Source: Prochlorococcus sp. AG-402-G22
GTDB lineage: Bacteria; Cyanobacteriota; Cyanobacteriia; PCC-6307; Cyanobiaceae
Direction of reading: 5' to 3'
Length of the DNA stretch: 43,806 nucleotides
Assembly (NCBI GenBank): GCA_003217035.1
Contig: QCHV01000015.1
Span: 1 to 43,806, forward strand
The position numbers were made by a program, and so were the translations under genes. A model generated the notes under the pieces. It had not been told where the DNA came from, ran no database searches, and saw nothing but the letters and a program-made list of their open reading frames with translations. This document shows positions 28,059-36,212 of this stretch, piece by piece. Within the stretch, counting starts at the first letter, position 1, and every line of letters starts with the position of its first letter.

Positions 28059-29357
28059 GTGACAAACGCTTTTAATACAAATCTTTCCCAGGAAGTTTTC
28101 AGCTCTGCTCAAAGGCTTATGCCTGGCGGAGTGAGTTCTCCTGTTAGAGCTTTCAAATCGGTTGACGGAGACCCTATTGTCTTTGATCGGGTTAAAGGTC
28201 CTTACGCATGGGATCTAGATGGCAACCGTTTTATTGACTACGTAGGAAGTTGGGGGCCTGCGATATGTGGCCATGCCCATCCAGAAGTAATAGCTGCACT
28301 TCAAGAAGCTCTAGAAAAAGGAACAAGCTTTGGAGCTCCTTGCGAGCTTGAGAACAAACTTGCAGAAATGGTCATAGAAGCCGTGCCAAGCGTTGAAATG
28401 GTCAGATTTGTAAATAGCGGTACAGAAGCTTGCATGGCCGTATTAAGGCTTATGAGAGCATTCACAGGAAGAGATAAACTAATTAAATTTGAAGGTTGCT
28501 ATCACGGACATGCGGACATGTTCTTGGTGAAAGCAGGTTCAGGAGTGGCAACACTTGGTTTACCAGATTCACCTGGAGTTCCTAGAAGTACAACCTCCAA
28601 CACTCTTACAGCTCCATACAATGATTTAGAAGCAGTCAAAGCACTGTTTGCCGAAAACCCTGATGCAATTGCAGGAGTAATTCTGGAACCAATTGTTGGA
28701 AATGCAGGGTTCATTCCTCCAGAGCCAGGATTTCTTGAAGGTCTTAGAGAGTTAACTAAAGAAAATGGATCACTACTAGTTTTTGATGAAGTAATGACAG
28801 GTTTTCGGATTAGTTATGGAGGAGCTCAAGAAAGATTCGGAGTCACCCCAGATTTAACAACGATGGGCAAAGTCATTGGGGGTGGTCTCCCTGTAGGAGC
28901 CTATGGAGGAAGAAGAGAGATTATGTCAATGGTTGCCCCAGCTGGTCCTATGTATCAAGCAGGGACTTTGAGCGGCAATCCACTCGCTATGACTGCAGGA
29001 ATAAAAACACTAGGACTTCTTAGACAAGAAGGCAGTTATGAGCGTTTAGAAAGCCTTTCTCAAAGGCTAATTAATGGAATTTGCGAATCTGCCAAGCAAG
29101 CCGGATTACCAATTACCGGCAGCTGTATTGGGGGAATGTTTGGATTCTATTTGTGCGAAGGCCCAGTAAGAAACTTCCAAGAAGCTAAGCAAACAGATTC
29201 AGAACGCTTTGGAAAGCTTCACAGAGCAATGCTTGAAAAAGGTATTTATTTAGCTCCTAGTGCATTTGAAGCAGGTTTTACATCTTTAGCTCATTCTGAT
29301 GACGATATAGAGACAACATTAAAAGCTTTTCAAGCAAGCTTTTATGAAATTGTATAA
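28059..29357 (+). CDS. hemL: Glutamate-1-semialdehyde 2,1-aminomutase
   Basis: HemL converts glutamate-1-semialdehyde into 5-aminolevulinate, the entry point of tetrapyrrole synthesis. The 432-residue PLP enzyme carries [14 protein letters not shown], the [22 protein letters not shown] block, [15 protein letters not shown] and the PLP-lysine region [17 protein letters not shown]. Length is the standard 430. The start is GTG at 28059. With hemC in the same window, this gives two early tetrapyrrole genes, but they are not in one operon. Confidence 0.97.
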   Translation: MTNAFNTNLSQEVFSSAQRLMPGGVSSPVRAFKSVDGDPIVFDRVKGPYAWDLDGNRFIDYVGSWGPAICGHAHPEVIAALQEALEKGTSFGAPCELENKLAEMVIEAVPSVEMVRFVNSGTEACMAVLRLMRAFTGRDKLIKFEGCYHGHADMFLVKAGSGVATLGLPDSPGVPRSTTSNTLTAPYNDLEAVKALFAENPDAIAGVILEPIVGNAGFIPPEPGFLEGLRELTKENGSLLVFDEVMTGFRISYGGAQERFGVTPDLTTMGKVIGGGLPVGAYGGRREIMSMVAPAGPMYQAGTLSGNPLAMTAGIKTLGLLRQEGSYERLESLSQRLINGICESAKQAGLPITGSCIGGMFGFYLCEGPVRNFQEAKQTDSERFGKLHRAMLEKGIYLAPSAFEAGFTSLAHSDDDIETTLKAFQASFYEIV

Positions 29358-29437
29358 CTTTAAAGCTATTAGTTAATTAGCAGCCAAGTGTAAACAAAAG
29401 CAATACTTAACTACTAATTAATTAAAGAACTAAACCT

Positions 29438-30244
29438 TCAGTCTCTTCTGCCACCAACAATTACAGAAGGCATAGAACCTTTACTTCCAGGAAGTGAGGG
29501 AACCACTTGTGTTTTACCGTCCCATTTATCCAAAAACAACTTAAATAAGACCTGGTCATCCAGGCTCCTTGTAAGAGTTTCATATCTCAGGGCCTCTTGT
29601 TCAGCTATTTTCACTTCAGTTTGAGCCTTAAGCAATTGCTGCTCAGCAATCTGTTTTTGCTCAATAGCAGCTTTATATTCATCAGCAATCTTTAAGTTTG
29701 TTAAATCAAGAGCTTGAACATCTACATAATCAAACTTACTAAGCTCGGTAGAAATTGTTTTCTCAACTAGTTCTGAGATGTCACTCCATTGACTTGCAAT
29801 TGTTACCAATTCATATTGTGAGAAAACTGATTTAAGAGCCTTAAGCAACGAGGGCTTAATAATTTTTGAATAGACCTCTCTATCGCTATAAGTGATTGTT
29901 CTAAAGACTCGGCCAGCTTCGCTTGGTCTCAAAGCATACTTAACTGTTGCATTTGCATCAATAACCTGAAGATCCTTAGTTAAAGAGCTGAATTTCTCAT
30001 CTTGAACTTGAGTCCTAACATCAAATGGATAAAACGATTGAACAAAAGGGACTTTAAAGTTAAGGCCTGCTCTTCGAGAGCCACCGCTAACTTTCCCAAG
30101 AGTTGTTACCACAGCAACTTTTCCTGCTGGAACAATAAATAAAGACTGAGTGAGCAACAAAAGTCCTGTGAAGGAAAGGATTAGCATCAGTGTTGCTGCT
30201 CCACCTGCACCTCCAGGTGTCACATTGCGAATAGGAGTAGTCAT
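29438..30244 (-). CDS. Prohibitin/SPFH-domain membrane protein
   Basis: This 268-residue band-7/prohibitin-type protein has one N-terminal hydrophobic segment (about residues 17-38). It continues through the SPFH domain (AGKVAVVTTLGKVSG, then KVPFVQSFYPFDVRTQVQ and YALRPSEAGRVFRTI) and the coiled coil after DYVDVQALDLTNLKIADEYKAAIEQKQIAEQQ. Such proteins form large ring assemblies on membranes and regulate FtsH-type proteases or organise lipid domains. In cyanobacteria, thylakoid and plasma membrane members are known. I use ATG 30244. A TTG-initiated frame reaches 30316, but those 24 residues are not signal-like. Confidence 0.92.
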   Translation of the reverse strand: MTTPIRNVTPGGAGGAATLMLILSFTGLLLLTQSLFIVPAGKVAVVTTLGKVSGGSRRAGLNFKVPFVQSFYPFDVRTQVQDEKFSSLTKDLQVIDANATVKYALRPSEAGRVFRTITYSDREVYSKIIKPSLLKALKSVFSQYELVTIASQWSDISELVEKTISTELSKFDYVDVQALDLTNLKIADEYKAAIEQKQIAEQQLLKAQTEVKIAEQEALRYETLTRSLDDQVLFKLFLDKWDGKTQVVPSLPGSKGSMPSVIVGGRRD

Positions 30245-30326
30245 AGAATCATTTGAATGCTTAAAGGATATCTTTATCTGACTATTTGTGTGATCTTTTT
30301 GAAGGTAAGCAAGCAATTCAAATAAA

Positions 30327-30536
30327 TCAGACTTCTATTTTGTCTTTAACAGTCTTGAGAACAGCAAGGTAGAGCTCTTCATCAATCTCTCTTATGTCAT
30401 ATTCAACAGGTTTGCAACCATTACAATATTCATGAACAACTATCCAGCAAATTTTTTCAAGTTCTTTTGTCTTACCAAGAAGTCTGATCGCTTTAACGGC
30501 TAAACTCGAAATTATCTCTTCAGGAATTGATTCCAT
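30327..30536 (-). CDS. Small conserved-looking protein, unknown
   Basis: This protein of 69 residues has two helix-like stretches and a central motif HEYCNGCKP with two cysteines separated by two residues. The CxxC-like pair could bind metal or form a disulfide, but this is only a pattern. It begins with ATG, lies between yajQ and the prohibitin gene on the same strand, and has a gap of about 80 bases to the latter. Its function is unknown. Confidence 0.55.
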   Translation of the reverse strand: MESIPEEIISSLAVKAIRLLGKTKELEKICWIVVHEYCNGCKPVEYDIREIDEELYLAVLKTVKDKIEV

Positions 30537-30596
30537 CCTAGGGTACGAAAATAGTACTTTAAAAGACTAAGCTTTTTATGCTTATAAGAATTTAAA

Positions 30597-31094
30597 CTAT
30601 CTATAGTTCTCAAACTGAAGAGGGAACTGAATCTCTTCTTCTTTTTTACGTAAGAGCTCTATAGCTAACTGCAAGTCATCTTTACTTTTACCAGTGATGC
30701 GTAAACTATCGCCCTGGATAGAAACTGATACTTTCTTTAATTCATCTCTAATTATCTTACTAAGCTTTTTAGCTAGATCTTGAGACAAGCCTTTGCGCAA
30801 ATTAACAACTTGTCTCACCCTATTGCCTGAGGAAGATTCAGAAGTTTGAAAATCAAAGATCTTCAAAGAAAGTTTTCTCTTTATAGCTTTCTGAAGCAAA
30901 ATATTTTCAACAGCCTGCAAAGTCATATCGCTAGCTGTAGTTATGACTATTTGCCCTTCTTCAACAAGTATCTCAGTATTTGAATCTTTGAGGTCATACC
31001 TTTGGGTTAGCTCTCTTCGAACCTGATCAATTGCATTAATCAACTCTTGATGATCAAAATCTGAAACAACATCAAAAGAATAAGTGGAAGCCAT
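30597..31094 (-). CDS. YajQ-family nucleotide-binding protein
   Basis: This 165-residue protein has the YajQ/UPF0234 fold with two ferredoxin-like domains. The signature N-terminus is YSFDVVSDFDHQELINAIDQVRRELTQRYDLKDS. The core QVVNLRKGLSQDLAKKLSKIIRDE and the SIQGDSLRITGKSKDDLQ block follow. Xanthomonas members bind cyclic di-GMP and act in transcription. Other members were proposed to bind nucleic acids. The cyanobacterial role is not established. The next minus-strand genes lie about 60-100 bases away. Confidence 0.92.
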   Translation of the reverse strand: MASTYSFDVVSDFDHQELINAIDQVRRELTQRYDLKDSNTEILVEEGQIVITTASDMTLQAVENILLQKAIKRKLSLKIFDFQTSESSSGNRVRQVVNLRKGLSQDLAKKLSKIIRDELKKVSVSIQGDSLRITGKSKDDLQLAIELLRKKEEEIQFPLQFENYR

Positions 31095-31192
31095 GAAAAC
31101 TTTAATCTTTATTGTAAGACTATAAAAAATAGTTCTTTATTTCCAAACTATAAATATCTTTTAATTTTCAAACATATTTGTAAAGACTCTTT

Positions 31193-31705
31193 TTAATCAA
31201 AAAACAACAAGCTAACAATTTTCCCCATATCTTCTGCACTATGACAACTATTTAGCAGTGTTTCACTATCATGGAAAGCAAAACAAATTAACTGATCACA
31301 CCTACTGATTATTTCTTGATTACAAAGGCTGCTAGCCATTGGTAATGAAAGATCATCATTATCAGCCTTCTCAATCAAATGAAGAACATGACCAAGTAAT
31401 TCTCTTATTTCTGGAGTTTGACGGTCAAGACTTTGAGGCAGCAAAACTGTAAGCAATGATGCATCAACCTCAAGAACTGCTCTTATTACAGCTGCATTAA
31501 CACCTTGAGACCCTGAAGTAACTAAAGTATGCCCTTCTTGAGCTAAAGACCTTGCTATTAATTCGACCAAGTGAATAGCGACTACTGGGACATGCCTACT
31601 ACCAAGAAAAGCTATTCTCCTTTTACCCTTATCTTGTAATAAGGCTAATTCTTGGGCAAGAGTATCGATTCGCCCAAGAGCTGGTAGATCAATAGAGCTA
31701 CTCAA
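31193..31705 (-). CDS. SLOG/DprA-like Rossmann-fold protein
   Basis: This 170-residue protein resembles the SLOG superfamily (DprA/Smf and LOG). It has a Rossmann-type first strand (KRRIAFLGSRHVPVVAIHLVELIARSLAQEGHTLVTSGSQGVNAAVIRAVLEV), with the SGSQG loop corresponding to the nucleotide-binding GxxG loop of that fold. LTVLLPQSLDRQTPE and ICNQEI-like blocks follow. It is much shorter than DprA, lacks the DNA-binding tail and is likely a stand-alone nucleotide sensor or enzyme. Its neighbour is a P-loop/DRTGG gene upstream on the same strand, 45 bases away. Confidence 0.75.
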   Translation of the reverse strand: MSSSIDLPALGRIDTLAQELALLQDKGKRRIAFLGSRHVPVVAIHLVELIARSLAQEGHTLVTSGSQGVNAAVIRAVLEVDASLLTVLLPQSLDRQTPEIRELLGHVLHLIEKADNDDLSLPMASSLCNQEIISRCDQLICFAFHDSETLLNSCHSAEDMGKIVSLLFFD

Positions 31706-31750
31706 GGGGATCCCAATAGCATTATTTTGAAGCTAGCAGGAATCATAAGG

Positions 31751-32845
31751 TCAAAAAGAAATTCCCAATTTTGTTATTAAACGCTTTAAATCACAATATT
31801 GATGAACCAAGCTAAATGCATAATTAGCCTTTACGTCTTCATGCAATCTGACATGGCCGAAGGCTTGTTCAATGACTTCTACAGTTGAAAGGGTATCAGA
31901 TTCAACCGTCAACAAGGGTACTTCAAGCTCCTCAGCTCTATTTATCAATTGAGGTAATGGCTTGCTTGCTCCAGTAAGTATTAAACATTGAGTAGATGCC
32001 TCCAATGCCGCCAACTGAATATCTGTTCTATCAGCTCCAGTTACAACTGCCATGTTTCGCCTTTTACGGAAAACTTCCATAGCAGAGTTAACGTTCATTG
32101 CACCAATGGTTAAAGTCTCAACCATCAGCTCAAGCCTGTCATCACAACAAATAACTTGTGCTTCAAGACGTCTTACTAATTCTTCAACAGTGACACTCCT
32201 AAGCAATGGAGAACGAGGCATTACCCCAAAGACATCAAGACCTAACGAGCCTAATGCTGGAAGAATTTGTGACTGTATAAATTCCAAGTCATCTGGACTC
32301 ACAGCATTCAAAACTATTCCAGCAAGATTTTCACCAAGCTGTTCTTTTGCAGCCAATAATGCATCTACACTTGTACTGTTCTCCCAATAATGGGCAAGCA
32401 AAACCTTTGCATTCAAAGACTTTGCAACCTGAACAAGGCTTAAACCATACAAAAGACCTTCGTGGAGACTGCCTGCAGCTTCAAGAATGTTTAAGCCATT
32501 AAAGTCAGCATTTAATTTTTCTTGAATTTTCTGGAATGCTTGCCCAGAATCAAGAAAAGCTCCTAATAGTCTTTTTTCAGCGGACTGAGGTTCTATTAAA
32601 TGAACCGAAGGAATTAATTGTTCTTCCTGTAATTCAAGAATAGAACCTACAAAACGAACGTCATCATCAATAAAAGGAGCAGATACAAAAGAAGAATCAA
32701 CTTCTCTAAGTTCACAACTGGTAGCAAGAGGCTTACCAAAACGAACATCTTTGCCTGAATCCTTCAAATACTTTGCAATACCAAGAACTAAAGCTGATTT
32801 ACCACTAAACGGTTCGCAAGATCCGATCATCAAGGTCTTACCCAT
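31751..32845 (-). CDS. P-loop (BioD-like) plus DRTGG-domain protein
   Basis: This 364-residue protein combines an N-terminal P-loop domain like dethiobiotin synthetase (MIGSCEPFSGKSALVLGIAKYL, with Walker A GKS) and a C-terminal DRTGG domain (NMAVVTGADRTDIQLAALE). This is the layout of the N-terminal regulatory part of some phosphotransacetylases, but no phosphotransacetylase catalytic domain follows. In cyanobacteria it therefore probably acts as a separate regulatory or nucleotide-binding protein. Substrate and partner are unknown. It is upstream of the SLOG gene with a 45-base gap. A 221-base gap separates it from the SDR gene. Confidence 0.85.
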   Translation of the reverse strand: MGKTLMIGSCEPFSGKSALVLGIAKYLKDSGKDVRFGKPLATSCELREVDSSFVSAPFIDDDVRFVGSILELQEEQLIPSVHLIEPQSAEKRLLGAFLDSGQAFQKIQEKLNADFNGLNILEAAGSLHEGLLYGLSLVQVAKSLNAKVLLAHYWENSTSVDALLAAKEQLGENLAGIVLNAVSPDDLEFIQSQILPALGSLGLDVFGVMPRSPLLRSVTVEELVRRLEAQVICCDDRLELMVETLTIGAMNVNSAMEVFRKRRNMAVVTGADRTDIQLAALEASTQCLILTGASKPLPQLINRAEELEVPLLTVESDTLSTVEVIEQAFGHVRLHEDVKANYAFSLVHQYCDLKRLITKLGISF

Positions 32846-33066
32846 GACCGAGTCCCTACCTACTCAAAATTTATACATAAATTTTAGTGGGCATTGCAAC
32901 TTTTAAAAAGTCTATATTCAAAATACTTTGGTATCAGAATTATTTTTGTAGGATTATCAAATAAAATCCCACAGAGGCCTAGTCGCATTTCTCATTTTCA
33001 CAAGATCTAAAAGTCTTCATTCAAGGAAATGAATGGTAAAAAGCACAAGCTTCGTTCGCAAATAAA

Positions 33067-33801
33067 ATGTCTCCTAAAAACTGGACAACTCATCGAATAG
33101 GAATTACAGGAGCAAACGGAAGCCTGGGAAGATCGTTTATAAAGAATTTTCGGTCAAAAGGAGCTTATGTAATAGGTATAACTCATCAGCCCATCCCATT
33201 TCAAAAAGACTCTGAGAACTCCCCAAACAAATGGGTGCAATGGAAATGCGGCGAAGAGGGTAAACTAAGTGAAGTTTTATCAAATATTGACATACTGATT
33301 TTAAATCATGGAATAAATCCCGGGAAAAACATCAACTCAAAAGCTATAAATGATGCTATTGAAATAAACTTCTCAAGTACTTGGCGACTGATTGAGCAAT
33401 TTGAAAGAACTGCTTATCAAAACAAAGAAGTTTTAATTAAGAAAGAGGTTTGGATCAATACTTCTGAAGCAGAGGTCCAGCCAGCATTTAGTCCTGGATA
33501 TGAGATCAGCAAAAGACTCATAGGCCAATTAGTCAGCTTAAAATGGTGCTCAAGAGGAAAAAGTAGTTATTCCTATTTGAAAATAAGAAAACTTATACTG
33601 GGTCCATTTAAATCTAAGTTAAATCCTATAGGAATAATGAGTTCGGACTTTGTTGCTAGTCAAATAATAAATCAATCCTATCTTAATTTAAACCTAATAA
33701 TAGTTACACCAAACCCATTAACTTACTTACTTATACCTATAAATGAATTAATAAGATCCACTTATTTTAACCTTACAAGTGGCAGAAAAGATGAAATTTA
33801 A
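33067..33801 (+). CDS. Short-chain dehydrogenase/reductase-like protein
   Basis: This 244-residue SDR protein has the N-terminal glycine-rich NAD(P) loop TGANGSLGRSF, an LNHGINPG motif corresponding to NNAG, and the catalytic Tyr-x3-Lys as YEISK. The preceding Ser is supplied by the NTSEAEV strand. The substrate is unknown. The C-terminal third is hydrophobic (LIIVTPNPLTYLLIPINELI), which hints at membrane association. It converges with map, five bases apart. No pathway can be assigned from context. Confidence 0.85.
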   Translation: MSPKNWTTHRIGITGANGSLGRSFIKNFRSKGAYVIGITHQPIPFQKDSENSPNKWVQWKCGEEGKLSEVLSNIDILILNHGINPGKNINSKAINDAIEINFSSTWRLIEQFERTAYQNKEVLIKKEVWINTSEAEVQPAFSPGYEISKRLIGQLVSLKWCSRGKSSYSYLKIRKLILGPFKSKLNPIGIMSSDFVASQIINQSYLNLNLIIVTPNPLTYLLIPINELIRSTYFNLTSGRKDEI

Positions 33802-33806
33802 AAGGT

Positions 33807-34649
33807 TTACATTCCTCGATCTGTAAGAATCTCGCAGCCATCACTTGTTACCAAGATTGTATGTTCCCATTGAGCAGACCAGCTCCCATCTTTCGTAATA
33901 ACAGTCCATCCATCTCTAAGAGTTTTGCATGCTTTATTACCAGCATTAAGTATTGGTTCAACTGCCAAAGTCATTCCAGATCTAAGTTCAATATTAGGCA
34001 ATTCAGTTGTTCTAAAATTAAATACCGAAGGTTCTTCATGAAGGTTCCTACCAACTCCATGTCCCGTGTAATCCTCTACGACACTAAATCCATTAGATAT
34101 AACAACATCTTCAATTGCTCCTGCAATATCTAAAAGAGTGTTTTTAGGTTTTATTTGAGCAAGGCCAGCCATTAAGGCTTGTTGTGCAACCATGCTTAAC
34201 TTTTCAGCTTCTTTTGAAACTTCTCCAACACAAATAGTTATACAACTATCTCCGTGGTAACCATCAAAATAGGCGCCTGTATCTACTTTCAATAAATCTC
34301 CAGTCTTAATTACTTTCTTGTGGCTAGGAATTCCATGAACCACTTCATTGTTAATACTTGAGCAAATGCTTGCAGGAAAACCGTGGTACCCCTTAAAACT
34401 CGGGACAGCGCCCATCTCTCTTATTCGAGACTCTGCAAATTTATCAAGATCATCTGTAGTTTGGCCAGGTTCAACCATCTCATTGATTTCACGAAGGACT
34501 GTTGCGACAATTCGACTAGCTTTTTTCATGATTTCAACTTCTCTGGCAGATTTTATTTCCACACCTCTTCTCTTCTGAATTTTAGGGCCTTGATTGTTCT
34601 GCCTACCTAAAGAACCAGATGAAAGCAAGTCTGCAAAAAGTTTGTTCAT
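33807..34649 (-). CDS. map: Methionine aminopeptidase
   Basis: This type I methionine aminopeptidase removes the initiator methionine from new proteins. Metal ligands appear in [16 protein letters not shown] (two Asp), [12 protein letters not shown] (His), LAVEPIL (Glu) and WEHTILV (Glu). The substrate loop has [11 protein letters not shown]. From ATG 34649 the protein is 280 residues, a little longer than the 250-residue core because of an N-terminal extension of about 35 residues. A frame open to 34694 is less likely. Confidence 0.95.
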   Translation of the reverse strand: MNKLFADLLSSGSLGRQNNQGPKIQKRRGVEIKSAREVEIMKKASRIVATVLREINEMVEPGQTTDDLDKFAESRIREMGAVPSFKGYHGFPASICSSINNEVVHGIPSHKKVIKTGDLLKVDTGAYFDGYHGDSCITICVGEVSKEAEKLSMVAQQALMAGLAQIKPKNTLLDIAGAIEDVVISNGFSVVEDYTGHGVGRNLHEEPSVFNFRTTELPNIELRSGMTLAVEPILNAGNKACKTLRDGWTVITKDGSWSAQWEHTILVTSDGCEILTDRGM

Positions 34650-35090
34650 TAAGATCAAAGTAAAAAAATTCTTTTGAAGCAATCCCCTAAGCAAGGGTGT
34701 GATTCATACCACCTAAAGCTATCAACAATTAATATATAGACCTAGTAAACAAAGAGAAATTGGCTTGATTAACAATTGAAGATGGATCCAAATATTCCCT
34801 GCATTAAGGGATATCGCATTTTTATTTGATTCGGCATCTATACAAATGTTGAAAAATGGCACGCCAGACTTCAGCTAAGCAGTTAAACATTCAATATTCA
34901 TAGCCATTAAGAGCATTAGGCAAAAGGCGCCCTGTTTTTTTATTGTAATTGATTCTTAGATCTTGATCTGATCTAACAACAGCTTGAAACCTTGTTTTTT
35001 AAATCTAAGAGCGAAGAAAAAGCAAATCAATACAAAGAATGATTTGTGAAGAGTTACAATAGTTTTTTCGGCAAATCAATTGAACCTCGG
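34650..35090. other. Spacer between map and rplS with hairpin candidate
   Basis: This gap of about 440 bases between divergent genes has no gene that I can support. It contains a hairpin TCCCT/AGGGA at 34796-34811 with a short T-run downstream (34819-34823), which could be an intrinsic terminator of an unannotated short transcript. GATCT occurs three times at about 34958-34975. A region of mixed composition near 34850-34940 has no recognisable reading frame. Confidence 0.35.
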
Positions 35091-35582
35091 ATGACGGCTG
35101 ATTTAACGGACACCTCTCCAATTGAGGAAGGGAATAAAGAAGGAACTAAGAATTCCAAAGAGAGTCTTTCAAACCAAGGGAAGGCATCTGAATCTCCTGC
35201 AAAGAAAAAATCCAGTACCAATGAGAATGGTTCCAAAGAATTAATAAAAGAATTTGAACTATCTCAACAAAAAAAGAAAGTCCCTGAAGTTTATGTAGGA
35301 GATACGGTCAAAGTTGGAGTTCGCATTAGTGAAGGTAATAAAGAACGAGTTCAGCCTTATGAAGGAGTTGTTATTGCAAAAAGGCATGGGGGGATAAATC
35401 AAACCATCACAGTCAGGCGAATTTTTCAAGGTGTAGGAGTTGAAAGAATCTTTATGATTCACAGCCCCCAAGTGGCCTCAATTAAAGTCGAACGCCGAGG
35501 TAAAGTTAGGAGAGCGAAGCTTTTCTATCTGCGCGAACGCGTTGGTAAAGCCACACGTGTCAAGCAGCGCTTCGATCGCTGA
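35091..35582 (+). CDS. rplS: Ribosomal protein bL19 with long N-terminal extension
   Basis: bL19 lies at the 30S-50S interface. The C-terminal ~115 residues are the standard protein: [52 protein letters not shown] and [16 protein letters not shown]. The first ~50 residues are a hydrophilic, low-complexity extension rich in Ser, Glu, Asn and Lys, typical of picocyanobacterial L19 in my memory. I use ATG 35091. GTG 35046 gives 15 more residues. tRNA-Trp follows about 60 bases after the stop. Confidence 0.95.
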   Translation: MTADLTDTSPIEEGNKEGTKNSKESLSNQGKASESPAKKKSSTNENGSKELIKEFELSQQKKKVPEVYVGDTVKVGVRISEGNKERVQPYEGVVIAKRHGGINQTITVRRIFQGVGVERIFMIHSPQVASIKVERRGKVRRAKLFYLRERVGKATRVKQRFDR

Positions 35583-35627
35583 GGTATCGACCTCGTTCGA
35601 TCCAAATGCCAAAGTCGCAATTTGGCA
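35581..35627. other. Two hairpins between rplS and tRNA-Trp
   Basis: The first hairpin pairs GAGGT (35581-35585) with ACCTC (35590-35594) and overlaps the rplS stop. The second pairs TGCCAAA (35607-35613) with TTTGGCA (35621-35627) around a seven-base loop. No T-run follows either. They may be processing signals for release of the tRNA from an rplS transcript, or attenuators. Confidence 0.5.
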
Positions 35628-35643
35628 CTAGGGCATCTACAAT

Positions 35644-35716
35644 GCGCCGTTAGTTCAGTTGGTAGAACGCAGGTCTCCAAAACCTGATGTCGGGGGTTCA
35701 AGTCCTCCACGGCGCG
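35644..35716 (+). tRNA. trnW: tRNA-Trp (anticodon CCA)
   Basis: The 73-base cloverleaf has a seven-pair acceptor stem (35644-35650 with 35709-35715), an anticodon stem CAGGT/ACCTG and anticodon CCA at 35677-35679. Discriminator G is at 35716. No CCA tail is encoded. It sits between rplS and a small KOW-like gene. Confidence 0.96.
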
Positions 35717-35751
35717 TTCGATCCCCTTATAGCAGTTTCTTTGTTCTGAGA

Positions 35752-35940
35752 ATGGAGTTAGATCTTCAACCTGGCGATGTTGTTAAAGTTCTTGAGTCAG
35801 CAGCCCTTGGCTGGGTTAGGGCACGTGTGATTCGAGTCAAATCAGGCGGCAGAGTCGTTGTCCAAAGTGACCAAGGACGAGAATTTACTGCCAGAGGAAA
35901 TCAAGTCAGGCTTATAGAGCCTGCTGGATTTAGGCCCTAA
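35752..35940 (+). CDS. Small beta-rich KOW-like protein, unknown
   Basis: This 62-residue protein starts at ATG 35752. Its pattern (LQPGDVVKVLESAALGWVRARVIRVKSGGRVVVQSDQGREFTARGNQVRLIEP) is a small beta barrel like the KOW/SH3-type fold. I recall similar short proteins in marine cyanobacteria, but not their function. The open frame extends upstream through the tRNA gene, which cannot be coding. It sits between the two tRNA genes on the same strand, so a role near ribosomes or RNA is suggested only by context. Confidence 0.7.
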   Translation: MELDLQPGDVVKVLESAALGWVRARVIRVKSGGRVVVQSDQGREFTARGNQVRLIEPAGFRP

Positions 35941-36059
35941 ATCTAAAAACGTCTTAATTTCAGTTTTTCTTCAATTTATTCATTTCAAGCCTGAAGTAAA
36001 ACCTTTTTAAAATTGCTTTTTAAATTTGACTTGAGGCAGGTTGTAGGTTGATACTTCTT

Positions 36060-36087
36060 TGGTCACACTTCACCAATAAGGTGACCA
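36060..36087 (+). promoter_or_regulatory. Mutually exclusive hairpin arms upstream of tRNA-Asp
   Basis: TGGTCAC (36060-36066) pairs with GTGACCA (36081-36087). The alternative TCACC (36070-36074) pairs with GGTGA (36080-36084). Both use the same right arm, so only one can form at a time. The element ends 33 bases before the tRNA-Asp gene. It may be a regulatory switch or simply a DNA inverted repeat. Confidence 0.4.
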
Positions 36088-36120
36088 GACTAGCGAATCT
36101 CAACTAGCCTAAACAATCTT

Positions 36121-36194
36121 GGGACCGTAGTTCAACTGGTTAGAGCACCGCCCTGTCACGGCGGAAGTTGCGGGTTCGAATCCCGTCGGTCCCG
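36121..36194 (+). tRNA. trnD: tRNA-Asp (anticodon GTC)
   Basis: The 74-base cloverleaf has acceptor arms GGGACCG (36121-36127) and CGGTCCC (36187-36193), an anticodon stem CCGCC/GGCGG and anticodon GTC at 36155-36157. The T-arm contains GGTTCGAATCC. Discriminator G is at 36194. gltX begins 18 bases later. Confidence 0.97.
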
Positions 36195-36212
36195 TATCCA
36201 GATAAAAAAACA

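Noticed and set aside
32052-32390. 112-residue plus-strand open frame
   Set aside because: It is antisense to the DRTGG-protein gene and has low-complexity Ser/Thr content.
35594-35724. Integrated mobile element at tRNA-Trp
   Set aside because: Only a 10-bp repeat is present. No integrase or cargo gene lies between or near the copies.
35659-35751. Upstream extension of the small KOW-like gene
   Set aside because: It would run through the tRNA-Trp gene. The ATG at 35752 fits the protein pattern.
36168-36212. Upstream extension of gltX
   Set aside because: It overlaps the tRNA-Asp gene, and the conserved N-terminus begins at the TTG at 36213.
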